This document shows, in pieces, positions 1 through 12,500 of a stretch of DNA of 64,000 bases. The notes beneath the pieces were generated by a model. It had not been told where the DNA came from, did not search any database, and was given only the letters and a program-made list of their open reading frames with translations. How positions within the stretch are numbered: position 1 is the first letter of the stretch; every line of letters begins with the position of its first letter. The DNA comes from Symbiodinium natans (taxonomy: Eukaryota > Sar > Dinophyceae > Suessiales > Symbiodiniaceae), in NCBI GenBank assembly GCA_905221605.1, contig CAJNDS010002068.1, forward strand, positions 647,001 through 711,000. Reading direction: 5' to 3'. Both the position numbers and the translations under genes were made by a program.

Positions 1-1706
1 ATTTTCGAGGCCCGTATTTTGCGCCATTCATCATGTCCGACGTCCAAGGAGAAGTCGAGACGTTCCATGACGCCGGCGCAAATGAACCACGCCATCACTC
101 AGGCAGAGTGCCGATCCATCAATACCTTCACTCCACAAGTCCTTGCAACCTCAAACCCAAGGGCCTTGGACCCTAGATTCTGCCGGGCCCGTATCCCACT
201 ACGAAGGTTGGTTGATTCGCAGCCTGTGACCACCCTTTCTGGGTAGGATGGGTAAGTACGGCGAAGGCCTCCAGTGCTGGTCCACACAGGCAGAGTCGTG
301 AAAGGCGGGGTTTTCCCCGGCCCCCACCAGGGCCTCCTCCCAAAGAAGCACTTTTTTTAAGACCTGCGGGCTCCTGGTTCTTTCAGGTCCCGAGTGCAGG
401 GGTGTGCTACGACATGACGCCCTCAACCCTAACATCCCCAACAGGGCTACAATTATAGGAATGGAATGGCCACGCTCTCTTGGGTTCCTGTTCCCTGACA
501 TCATCGACTCGCGCCACATGCCACACCCTGGAGTGGCGGTGGTGCCTGTGAGCACGAGATCTTCTGCTGCTGCGCCAGCAGACGCCTACATTGAACGAAT
601 ACTCCTCAATCCTGAACCCTTGCGAAGAAGAAGCCGCCCGAACACGATGCTTCCAAGTATGGGGGAACATATGCTTCCTATGAAATCTGAGATTATTCGT
701 AGCCGAATATCCGCAATTGCGAGATGCAAGACGGACTCCAGGAGAGCACCGATGTGGCCAGCGCCTACAGCGCGGTGCAACTCAGACTCAGAAGAAGATC
801 AGGTTTGGTTCTTGGGCTTCTGGGTTTGGTTTAGGGTTTGGGGGTTGGGGTTTCGGGTTTAGGGCTTAGGGTGTTTCTGAACCGCCAGCCAGTAGGCTTC
901 GAGGGTAGACCATGCTCCCCTCCCTTGCAAAAGTTCCGTTGAGCACGCACGGCAGTCTGTCAGCATTGTTGAGGTTTTGAGGTCCAGGGTTTGGGGTTCA
1001 GAGCTTTTAGGGTAGTACCCCACTGCATACCGTGAGCGCAGGCGCAAAATCCTAAACACCCTCTCCTTCGGAGGCTAGAGATCGTTCAGATGGGAGGACG
1101 CATCGTGCCCTGCCGATGGAGCAAGATCGATGAGCTGACAGTTTTGCGTAGGGTTTCAGCCAGTTCAAGCTTTTGATTTAGGGTGTTGAGGGAAGTGGAA
1201 GTTTGGTGGGGGATCGCTTTGGCAACTCAGGAGACTTGGCTGAGAAGGCGTCGAAAAGTAGAAGGCCATGTTCGCCGTTCTTGCTAGTCCTAGCATGTAG
1301 TTCTTCAACCTTAAGCCCTAAACCCAATGACCCTACAACCCGAGGGCCTAGTCTGCGGAGCTTTCGGCTGTCCCATCCTCAACGCCTAAGGTGCTGATGG
1401 TCATGTTCACTCTGATCCAGGCCGCGCTTCAGCAACCTTGCACCTTAAACCACAAGCCCCTAAACCTCAGAAACCCTAACCCTCTACCCTGAAGAATATG
1501 GCTGGCGAACTGTACTGTGGACATCAAGGCGGAAAGACTCAGACAACAAGTGAGTCCCTCGTTGACAATCAGCAGGCAATATCCAAGCTCAACATCGCTC
1601 AGCTGCAGCTTAACCCTAGATGGCCCCATAAACCTCAACAGGCCCTAAACCTTCAAACCCCACGGCAAATCCGCCCTGAAAATCAGCTATTGGAGTCACG
1701 AAGCAG
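1..1706. other. Non-coding sequence with telomere-like motifs
   Basis: No convincing exon. Contains G-rich motifs at about 810-1000 and C-rich motifs at 1300-1330 and 1440-1490. Upstream ABC exons could lie here, but none reads clearly; short open pieces (for example 404-862) lack family motifs. Confidence 0.5.
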
Positions 1707-1790
1707 GACCCCGCCTGCTGGTGGGTGGTGGCGCTCATGCCCTCGCTGATGATCCTCTTCGGCGTCATCCGCGGAGATGCGATGTCCAAG
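1707..1790 (+). CDS. ABC transporter exon: membrane helix
   Basis: The exon opens after a CAG acceptor and reads [19 protein letters not shown] followed by a basic/acidic segment ending AMSK. The hydrophobic stretch is long enough for one membrane helix. It ends before GCTGAAG, a GC donor. C-rich CCCTAAA-like sequence lies upstream. Frame runs directly into the exon at 1915. Confidence 0.6.
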
Positions 1791-4700
1791 GCTGAAGCCT
1801 GCGCCCCTTCAAGCTCCAAACGCTCTTACAACCCTAATCCTCAAAGCGTCCTAAGGCTCCTAGCCCTTTAAACCACAGACCCTTCAGCCCCAAAGTGGTT
1901 TCAGCACAGCGCAGGTGACCCGCATCTCTGGCGCTGTGCGTGAGCAGGTGGTGGCCTTCGTCAGTGAGTCTTGCGACGAGCTGAGATTTCTGTGTGTGTG
2001 GTTAAGGGTTATATGTGGTTTTGAGCTTACCCTAAATTGGCGTGGGGTGTGTACATACATATATATATATATATATGTATGTTGCGTACGTGTATGCCAG
2101 GTTGTAGTCGTATACGGTTTAAGGTTAGAATATGTATATATATATACACACATACACATCTTTGTGTACATAATCCATGGTATGGATTTTTTCAGGGGTA
2201 TTTATGTTGATGCGGGGTTTGGGTTTCATGGTTTCGGGTGAGCTCGGTTCAAAAGGTTCTGGCTCTCGATCCCTAAACGAGTGCCGAAGCTATGAGAGCC
2301 GAGGCTATGAGAGCCGAAGCTATGAGAATCAAGTGCATATTACTTCTCCCTGCTTGCCTGCAATAGTTACCAGGTTGAGGTTTAGACTCGTTTAGACAAG
2401 CCTTGTGTTGAGCAGTTGAATGGCCAAGGTAGGCAGACAGCCGTGCAAAAAATGCTGTTTGTGTAAGATTTGGTTTGCGCGCAAAGGCGAAGGGTCCCTA
2501 GTCAGCCCTTTGCAGGAATATGACCAACTTTGTGGTTCGAGGACCCGGGTGTCGCCGGGTGTGTTTGGGTGCACGGTGTAGAGTGTAGGCAAAGTATCCG
2601 TATCCCTTCCCGGCATCATTCATGAGCTCGTGGGGCTTTTCCTGGCTCCGTAAACCATGAAATGACTTCGAGACTGTGCGCCGAGGCGACAAGTACAGTT
2701 TGATTGCTGAGTACAGCCGTCGACCTGTGATGAGCGAAATGTTCGAAAAGAAGGCAAACCTGGTGCCCCAGCTGCAAGTCGTACGTGGCAACTTGGGGTA
2801 GAGTTGACTTTTTCAAATAGCCCCCTATCAACCTTGAATGGGTTGTGACAGGTTTGCGAGAACTCGTTTTCTTCGAAGAATTTTCCAAGGGCTTTAACAG
2901 GCCAATGCCGAGTCGTTGTTACAGCCAGGCGCGCGTGCAATCAGGATCCTTGTGTGGAAAATGCGGCTCAGATACCTTCTCATAAGGTTTTAAACGTTTA
3001 GTTGTTTTTTCGGTTTTGGCTGCTTCATGGGTTTCATTTACCGCGAGTTTGCATAAAGTGCTTGATCGGATCCAGGGTTTAGCCATCATCCCTCAAAGCC
3101 CCACGAATCCCTCGAACCTTACTCTTCCCAGACAAAATCCTATAGTACCGACTTTGGTATCAGCTTCGGGTAGTTCTCCAAACCAGGCTCTTTTTTGTAA
3201 GGGTGCCATATTCCATAGGTTCGTCTGTAGGCTATGGGTTGGGGCCGAGGCTTGAAGGTTCCAGCCTTCAGGCTTCAGGGTCTATGGAGTCTATGGTCTA
3301 CGGGGTCTTCGAGTCTCTGCTTGAGAGGTGGGCAAACAGCAAACATGAGCAGCTGGTGACGAGCTGTAGGCTGATAAACCTTTAGGTTCTAGATCTGCAG
3401 CAGCAGTCGTAAAAGTAGCCCAATTCTCCAGTACATCGCAGTTGTGGCAGAGATCCAGTCCCATCGTCAACTGAGGCAAGGTTGTCGGTGATCCCCGAGC
3501 AGCAGGTGGCGCTAAACAACAACTACTTCCCGTGACTTGACTTCGAATTTCTTCTCGAGAGAAACCGGGGTGGAGTTCCATACAGTACAGTTCGGCCACC
3601 CGCGGGTGGATTTGGAAGAGGGTTGCTGCCCATGCTACTATGCCCTAAACCCGAAAACCCCGTGCCACAGCCAGGCAGTGGCTGGGACCAACTTTCATCG
3701 GCGCTTACATTGCCAGAGCCTCGGGAAGCCCAGAACATGGACACCGGTTGGACGAGAAAAAGTTCCTTGATCCCCAACCAAACAAACCTAACCCGCCTAA
3801 CCCGCCATCCCGCACCACGTAGACTAGAAACGCCGCAGCCCGAGGCACTCTTTGCTGAGAGCGTTCTCGATGGGTCAACGTCCATGGGGGTGCACCCAGC
3901 ATGTGCCGGCTTGGGGGCCACTTCAGGGCCGCTTCAAAGGGGTTCCCGAGTTTGAACTAAGGCAGGTGTAAAATGATTGGTGTAGTCCGGGGCGATTGTC
4001 TCATGTCTTCTCGCAGCTTCCCGTTGTGGCCAGGTGTTCTTGGCCATCATCTCCGTCATCAGTACCTCGGCTGTTGCGGCTACCGAAGCTAGCAGACTAG
4101 GCGCCACCAAATCCACAAAGCCCCTGCACCCCTTGTTCTCCCTCTTGCGTTTTTTGTTTGAGGGTGTTTTCACTTCAAAGCCCTCCTCCCAGCCGTTGGA
4201 AGCTAATTGTAAACTCTTGGGCGCGTCGCCTCGGCAGCCGGGCTGGGCCCAACGCGGGGGGTGGCATGCGCAACGGTCCTAGTCTCAAGGCCTCAAGGGG
4301 AAGGCGCTCCCGAAGCAGCGTCCCAGAAGCGGTCCAAGCGGTTTCAGGGGGCGTCCCTGGGACCTCTGAGCCCACAGCCTTGGAACTTGGAACCCCGGCA
4401 GCATCGGATTTTGGCTCCTTCAAACGGTTTGGGTCCAGTATCTGGCTGGAGGAAAGGGGGAAGGGGGGGCAGATCCTGGTCTGCTTGTTCTATACGCTTC
4501 TCGGCTGGAAGCCAAACGATCTGGCAGAACTCAACTCCTCAGCTCTCTGAGCTGTGGGTTCGTTTGGGAGATCTATCTTGTCCATATTCCTTAACTACTA
4601 GCCTATGGGCCGTCATTGAGATCCACCCACTCCCCCCCTACCTGTATCCAACCCCCCGGCCACTTTTTTGCATTCCTTTGACCATTCAGATCACTCAGAT

Positions 4701-7700
4701 TCTGGAAAGTCAGGGAACCCAGAACTCTGACAGGTCTAGAAGGCTGCCAGTGCAGGAATGCGCAATTGCAAGCCCTAAATCCCGCAAGCCCACAGCCCTG
4801 AGAAAAGAGCCGGGTCTTGAAGCGAAGGCTGCGGCGGGCCTAATCCTTGGCTCAAGGGCTTGAACGGCTCAAGGTTTAGGATTCTTTATGTAAGCGATGT
4901 ACACCCTGAACCCCCACTGACCTTACGCCCTCCAATCCCTGAACTCTCAGCAGCGAGAGCTTTTCGACCGCCTTTTGTTGGCCAAGGTGACATGACCAAC
5001 GACTTTGAGGGCATCTTCATTGAGCTCATGAGCTTCTCGCCTCCAATGGCTTGGAGCCGCCACAAGAGTGAAGGGTTCAGCGTGTGTGAGAGCGTCTTGG
5101 GTTTATTCAAGGGTTAAGGACTTAGAACCCGAAGCCCCACGCGGTTGAAGTAGGAACTGTGCGCGGCAGCATACCTGCCCTAAACCCCAAGCCCGCTCCA
5201 CTCAAGCATTGGTCGGGTCGCTGGAATGGCAAAGCAAGGTATCAACACCCGGATCGACTCCCTGAAGGCCCGCAAACGACTCTGTCTGGGGTTGGGACCA
5301 GTTGAGATGATGTGAGGATTGTGAAAAACGAAGTCCTAGACCCTAGGTCCTACAAAAAGAAGTTGTTGGTGTCAAGCCTCTGTGGGTCAGCAAAGGATCT
5401 GCCCACGGGCTCAGTCTCTGACTCATGTAGTTGGAAGTTCCAGTTTTGCAGAAACTCCTCAGGCCATGCTCCGTGAGTGCAGGTCTTGACTCATTTCTTC
5501 AACATGGAATCGGAGCTTCCAGCCTCTTGGAATTCTGGCTCTGGGGGGTTGGGCTTCTGCTCCTCTCCTCCCCCCTCCCCAGACCTCAATCAAAGGTCGC
5601 ATCTTGACAGCTGCCTCTGCAAGTGCTGCTAGTATCGAAATGCTAAAGGCAGGTGTCTGTGCATGGGTTTCAAGATGCTGTGACCCAGATTCCTATCGAC
5701 CCTACGCCTGTACAATGCCCTGAGCTCCAAACCTGAACCCTGAGCCCCGAGGCCTGCACCGCCTTTACCCCAAGCCTTCAACCCGAACCATTCCAAAAAC
5801 CCCACTCTGGCCAAGATACTTCGCGAGCTCAACCTCCGGAACAGGGCCCTGACCCTGGAGGCGGTTCGAGGGCTGGGCAGGGTTTAGGCGTAAAGTTTAA
5901 GAAGAGCACCGACAGGGGAAAAGTGGTGAAATTGGAATTCACAGCTTTAGGGTTTGGGGGTGGCTTGCACCCAAGCTTTGCCACAAAGCCCTGCGTAGCT
6001 GCCAAACAGGAAGCAGCAAACCCCCAACCCTAACCCTTAATAACCCCAAGCACATCCTTACTTTGTGAAGCCAATCCCATGAGCATGCCTTCTAAAACCA
6101 CCAGGGCTAAAGCCGCTAACGCATGAAACAAATCTTAAGCTTAGGCTTCAGGCGAGAAGCCTAGCTGCCAGTCCTGAGCCCGAGATGCCCGAAGCTAGGA
6201 GCCCTAAACCCTAAACCCGAATCCTAGTGCCTCGCTCTTCCCCTCCTCTTCCCGGCCATTTGCACGGGAGAGCCTTGGTATGTTTGAAGCGAATCCGAGC
6301 CCTGAACCCTGACCCTGCGCCCTAAACCCTAAGCCCCAAGCCCTAAAGCCTAGAGACCCTAGACCCTAAGCCCTAAACCCTAAACCGCAGGCGCGGAAGG
6401 AGACGCGGAAGCTTCCCGAGCCACCAGCAGAAACAGGGCTTCTCAGGACAGGAGGTTTGAGGGTTTATTGTAGGTTGCAGATTTACTGACGGGCATAGGG
6501 CTTTTCGTGTCTGGATGGGCCCAAATAGGCTTGGGAGTTTTAGGATGATTAGCATTAGGTTCAGAGCCAAGGGTTTAAGTGCCTTCTTTGGTGCTATAAT
6601 GAATGTCATTGAGTGCCAGGGTTCGTATGGGCACTACCTGTAACTGTTCTGTCAGATGACGCCCGCGCATCCTCAATTCCTGGTTCAGCCAAGTTCATAT
6701 AGGCACAGCCACGAGCCTGCCCACATGTTTCACACAAGCTCCAGACCCTAAACTGGACCCGGAAGCCCTGTAGCTCGTCATGTTGCTGGTGTCTTTCTGT
6801 ACTGCGATGCAGGACCGATCTTATGGAGATGAAGATCGAACACCTCTCCTTCGGCTACAGGAAAGACCAGTGCCTGAACGACATACTAACAATGGTACCA
6901 GCCTCAACCCCCAACAATTCAGGACCACTGCTTTTCATCCCGTGGATAACAGCAAAGACGACTGCTTTTGACCACGTGAATCTGCCGTCACGGCGTGCCA
7001 CAGCCGCATCAAAAAGTCCTAGGCGGGCCTCACAGCCTCCATAAGGCCAGCTAATTTCACGGGAGACAAATCAAATAGTCCCCGACAGGCATCACAGCCT
7101 CCGGGGTCTGGTGTTTTCACGAAGGGAGACAAGTGGGAGACAAACGGGACACAAGTAAGGGCACAACAAGGGAAGTGGGAGACATACAATTTCAGATGCA
7201 GGGTCTGCTCCCTGCACTAAGGGAGACGAGCGGGAGGTAATTGGTTGTCACAGCATCCAGGATCTGCTCACTTCAAAACGGGAGAGAATTGGCAGACACC
7301 TGGAGAAGCGGGAGAAAAATCGTTCCAAGCGTGTGTTGCCGCGTCCAGGGTCCCGGACAACTGGGAGACAAACAGTCCCAGACTGACGTCACAGCATCCA
7401 AGTGTGGGTACTATAAGGGGAGACACCTTGGAGAGAATCAATCTCAGTCGGGCGGCAACCGCTCGCTGCGGGGAAAAACAAAGTATAAGACGGGCGTCAC
7501 AGAGGACACAATTGGGAGACAAATGTGAGACAACAGTCCCAGACCGGCATCGCAACATCCAGCGTCAAGACGCATGGGAGGGAAATGTGAGACAACAGTC
7601 GCAGCAGCGTGGAGACAACAGTCCCGGGCGGGCGCCACAGCATCCAAGGGTCTGCTCATCACAAAAATGGCGACGACTGGGAGAGAAATAGGGCCAAGGT

Positions 7701-9398
7701 CGAGACAAAAAGGCAGACAACCAGTCCCAGATGGGCGTCGCAGCAGCCAGGATCGTGACAAATGGGAGACAACTGGGAGACAACGTTTAGGAGTCGTGCC
7801 GTGAGACATCCACATGAACGCAAAAACTTTTTCCTTCAAACGTACTAAGAACCCCCAGCTAAACTTGTTTGATCATAGTCAGAGTAGTAATCGCAATAAC
7901 GAAGTGTTAGACCAACAGCATTGAAACAACGTTGCAAGGTTTAGGGTGTCCGCATCCTTTTGCTGCGACAGTGGGACTATGGCGTTTCGGCATGGTGCTT
8001 CAACATGACTTCATCTATCTCCTAAACCGTAAACTCAAGCAAGGCAACTGCTGAAGGACGTCGGCCTCCTTCATGTTCCGCTTGGCAGAATAGCCCCGCC
8101 ACAGCAATCAGAGACCATGGGTTGCCCGCGTGGACATCTCGAATCTTTGCTTTGATGCGTGTGAGAGCTTCGGCCTGCAGCAGCCAGAGAGGGCACAGAC
8201 TCGCACGGAGTGTTCAATCAAACTCACGCGAAGCTTTCAGTCCTGCCACCGTTGACCTGCACCTACCTTTTGCCACCCCGAAACCGCAAGCCCTAACCTT
8301 TCAACTCTACTTTGGCACATGGTGCGGAAGCCCAGGTGGCATTGGTTGGGGTGCACGGGTCTGGTAAGATGCCTGGCCTGCAATGAAAGTGTGGGAGGCT
8401 GGCTTTCTCAGAGGGTTTAGTGCTTAGGGGGTTGTGGGCTTAGAGTTTGGGTGAAGCAGCAAAGGTTTGCCCAAAGGTCCTTATTGGGAACGTTCTTCGT
8501 GGATCCTTGAGATTGCACGGGGAACTGTAGGGGAGAGTCTGTAGTTGTCATTCCGGGAACTGCCGCTTTTCTCTAAACGCTAAACATAAAGTCCTACACG
8601 TGAACCCTCAACCTACGTCTCCCAAACCCGTTCGGGTTCCAACAAGAGTAAGGGTCATCGTATCTGGGGGATACATATGAGGTACCGTACCCCTGTTCAA
8701 GGAGATACCAGTCCAGCTGCCTGCAGCCATCGCAGTCTAGTCCTTGCCAAGTCGAGCCTAGGAACACCTTCCTGCGGCTGATCTCCAGCAGACTGCTTCC
8801 AGATGAGGGCTCTGTCTTCGTGCCAACTCACCTTCGCGTCCTTTTTGTGTCCTGGTAGCAGGAGGCTAGTGTATGGAGTGGCGGTACTGGCAATAGTCAG
8901 GAACCACCCATGGCCGTGTTGTGTGTGTTCGTCTTCGGCTGAGCACACACACAGGCACACGCACACGCACACGCACACGCGCACGCGCACGCGCACGCGC
9001 ACGCGCACGCGCACGCGCACGCGCACGCGCAACGCGCACGGCACGCGCACCCGCACGCGCCCGCACCCGCACGCACACCCGCACGCACACCCGCACGCGC
9101 ACGCGCAAGCGCACGCGCACGCGCACGCGCACGCGCACGCGCACGCACACGCACACGCACACGCACACGCACACGCACACGCACACGCACGCACGCACGA
9201 GTCTGCAGCCGAGAACAGTTGTCGCTTGAGATGTTCATCTTCCACCCTAACCATAAACTGCTCTTGGAGTGCGCAGCCGAAAACTCTTCGAGGTGGCCCA
9301 GGATCCCGTTCTGCTAGATGCCTCTGTTTGGGAGCCGCCTGGAGTTCACGGGTTTTCAAGGTACATGGTTCTAGCCTTTTTCACTCTTATAATATATA

Positions 9399-9434
<36 letters not shown>

Positions 9435-9496
9435 TGCATGCATGCATGTATGTATGTATGTATGTATGTATGTATGTATGTATGTATGTATGTATG

Positions 9497-9540
<44 letters not shown>

Positions 9541-12500
9541 GATATGTGTATACACACTTCTACATTTTTTACAAACGCCTGCATAATCAGGGGCCCTGAC
9601 AATAAGGCCCTTTGTGGCGGACGAGAACACTGTTATTAAGCGAACAAATATGGTGAGCGCACAGGATTATCATATTGTTATTGTTAACGGGCCCTTTGGA
9701 ATACCAAAAGTACTTGGGCCTTTAGATTGCTTGTCGACAGCCTCGACCCGACCCAAAAAACCACAATGCCGTGTGATGTTTGTCGAAAGGGAGTTGGGTC
9801 CTGATAAACGTACTGTCGAGCATGTTGCTCCATTCCGGGGGGTTTCTCGGCTGGGAGGACCACGCAGGGTCCGAAAAACACTACAGTAGGGAATCCGCCC
9901 AGACTGAGGGTCTTCCAAACTTCCCAATCTCTAAGCCCCACACAAACCTGACCCTCTAAGCCCTCTAAGCCTCTAAGCCCTCTACGCCCTACACCCCATC
10001 CAAAGCGTAAGCATCCCCTAAAACGAAACCCCATGAAACCCCTATACTCGGAACCCTCATGGATCTTAGGGATTCTTGGAGTGCAGGGTTCAGGGTGAAC
10101 GCTTGGGCCCTCGCACCCGAGGAATCTCACGTACGGCGCGCCAGATTTTGCAGACATGACAGTGGTTCAGGCTTGGGGTTGCAAGCAATTGCATTGAACC
10201 CCTCTCGGCTTGCGATGTTAGGGGTTTGCGGTCATCAAGCTCAAAATTTTCAGGGGGTGTAGGGTTGAGGGTTAGCACCATGATCCAGGCCCAAACCTCA
10301 TCTTCCATGTAGGAGAGGGTTTTAGCCGCACGTCACCAGAAGCAACGTTGAGCTGTTGTAGCTGACGCTAGTCATTGCCCCCAGATGCCAGGGAGTCTTG
10401 CAGCACCTGAAAATGAAGCATGTGTTGGAGACGCTGGAGATGCTTGGCTGCAGATGGTCGGGTTGTTGAAGAAGGTCGTGTTGAGTTGAGGAACGGTGGT
10501 TGTGGACTTACATTGTCTCTGCACTCCAGCACATCGTTTTTACTGCCAGACTTGCCGCGGAAACACCAGGTGCAGACTTTTTGGCATGTGCTTTGAGGTT
10601 TCAGGGTAGGGTTTGGAAGAACACGCATGTGTGAAAATTCGACATCGACAACATGGCCAGAACATGGTCGTTTTGCGGCTAGCACGACGCATGATGTGCA
10701 GTATATCTCCAAAGAACATGCTGAGGGCCGAGATGGGCGGACCCACGTCCGGGAACTCGGACGTCGAACAAGGCGTTCTGTGGCCAAACCCTGCTGGTCG
10801 CCACCCTTCTTTGAACACTCCGCTGCAGGTGAGTGGAAGACGCGTAAGACATCATAAGACCGTACAAGACTCCTTTCAAGTGTCTGCCAGCGTGGGAACG
10901 AGACTCATCACTTCTCTTATCTTCTCTTCTCAAAGGGTTTGGCCGACAAAGAACCCTGTCGGTATTGAAACGCTGTCAAAGCCACTCGAAACTCGTTGTC
11001 GCTCCTCAACTCTGAAGAACCTGGCCCAAGCTTCTCCAAACTTCTGCCCTTGATCTGAGAGGCCAGGCAAGCCACACCTAGAAACCAAGAAGCCCAACAC
11101 CCGCAAAAGGGCGAAAAAACGTGAAAGGACTGAGTTCACGGGTCAACTGTCGGATGCTTTGGGAGGCATCAGGCAACCAAACAGATCTCCCGTGGAGAAG
11201 ATCTCGGATCTCGCCGAGTCGCGCGCAGAGGTTTTGGAGTTTCAGGGCGTTTTCGGGGGCTCAGGGCTCTGAGATGCTTTCTCGTTTGTTTTTTTTTTTT
11301 TTTTATGCTTGAGCTTTGGATGATGTAGAGACATGTAGAGGCTTCTGGGTTCTTAGGGTTTCGGGCCTTTGGGGATCCAGGGCTTTCAGGTGTGTTTTGG
11401 GCGCTTCTTCGGGCATTCTGTGGCTTTCTTCCTTTGGGAGATTATTCTGACTCTAGGGTTTGTGGGGGTTGGAGTTTCTGAGGGTAGGTGTGGTCCCTTA
11501 CCCTCTTTAGTGGGTTCTGATACCCTAAGATTGTTCCATTATGCCACATGAATCCTAAATCCCCATTGCCCAGAAAGAAAAACAAACGTCGACAAACCTG
11601 GACTCCATGGTTGCCTCAATTTCGTGCCCAGGCCTTTAACCGGTGATCAGAATGAGCCGAGGACAGCCCCGAGTGCCAGCCTTGGGTTTAGGTCAAGAAT
11701 CTGAACCCCCAAAAAGCTTTTATAAATTTGCTGATTCGTGAAGACTTGCAGACGCGATGCAGGAGCTCGCGCACGCTAAGCATGTCAGGAGGCGGGGGGC
11801 GGGGACGGCATTTCAGAGAACCCCCCGACAGATGATGTATATGGAAACAAGAATGTGGTTGTTGAGCGATGTCAAGAACAGGATGTTGTGGCCATATCAG
11901 CATATCATATTGCACGTATCAGGCCTAGGCCCAGGCTGCGCTACTCGCAGTTGAATGAATGCCCTAATCATGTTCTGTGTCGTGCAGGCCGCCAGTAGCC
12001 TAGGCAAAAATGCTTGTGTGCCTTCACTTGTAGACCCACAACGTGTATGAGTTAATGCATGCGCAGATGCACAAGCACGAGCACGAGCATGAGCAGACAC
12101 ACGCTCATGCGCACGCACACTCACATGCAGAACTTATTCACGCGTGAAGGAGCACGCGCACGCATGCACCCACACCCACACACACACACTCCTATGAACA
12201 GAGGAGCTGCTGATCCAAGATGTTTTCTTTGCACGTGTGTATGTGTGTGCGCATGCATGCGCATATGCATTTAGCATACTTCTATGTACATGCACATACG
12301 GGGCCCTACACAGATAAATATGATGCGCATGGGCATTAAGTCGTGTGTAGGTGGTCTCACGAAAAGATGAAAGATGCATGCACGCAATTTCAGCTGGATG
12401 CCGAACAGGCACTTATGTGGAGCTGCCAAACATAGAGGCGGCTGATCTGGAAGCCGACATCAAGCAGGCTGGCTTTGGTGCTGAAGCAGTTTTTGCCCTC

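Noticed and set aside
2288-2330. Three copies of a 15-bp GAGAGCCGAGGCTAT-like unit as a possible coding repeat
   Set aside because: Short, intronic position in the ABC gene, no supporting frame.
4847-4856. TTGGCTCAAG, identical to the last 10 bases of the dinoflagellate spliced leader
   Set aside because: Only 10 bases match, and the upstream bases do not continue the leader; chance is a sufficient explanation.
8465-8527. Possible ABC exon reading [20 protein letters not shown]
   Set aside because: Walker A joins the exon at 8762 in phase with a better family match, leaving no place for this segment.
8697-9639. Long open frames of Thr/His/Arg, Cys/Ala/Val or Tyr/Met/Cys repeats on both strands
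   Set aside because: They are translations of the (AC/GC)n and (TATG)n microsatellites; all frames stay open because of the repeat, and the tracts lie in ABC introns.
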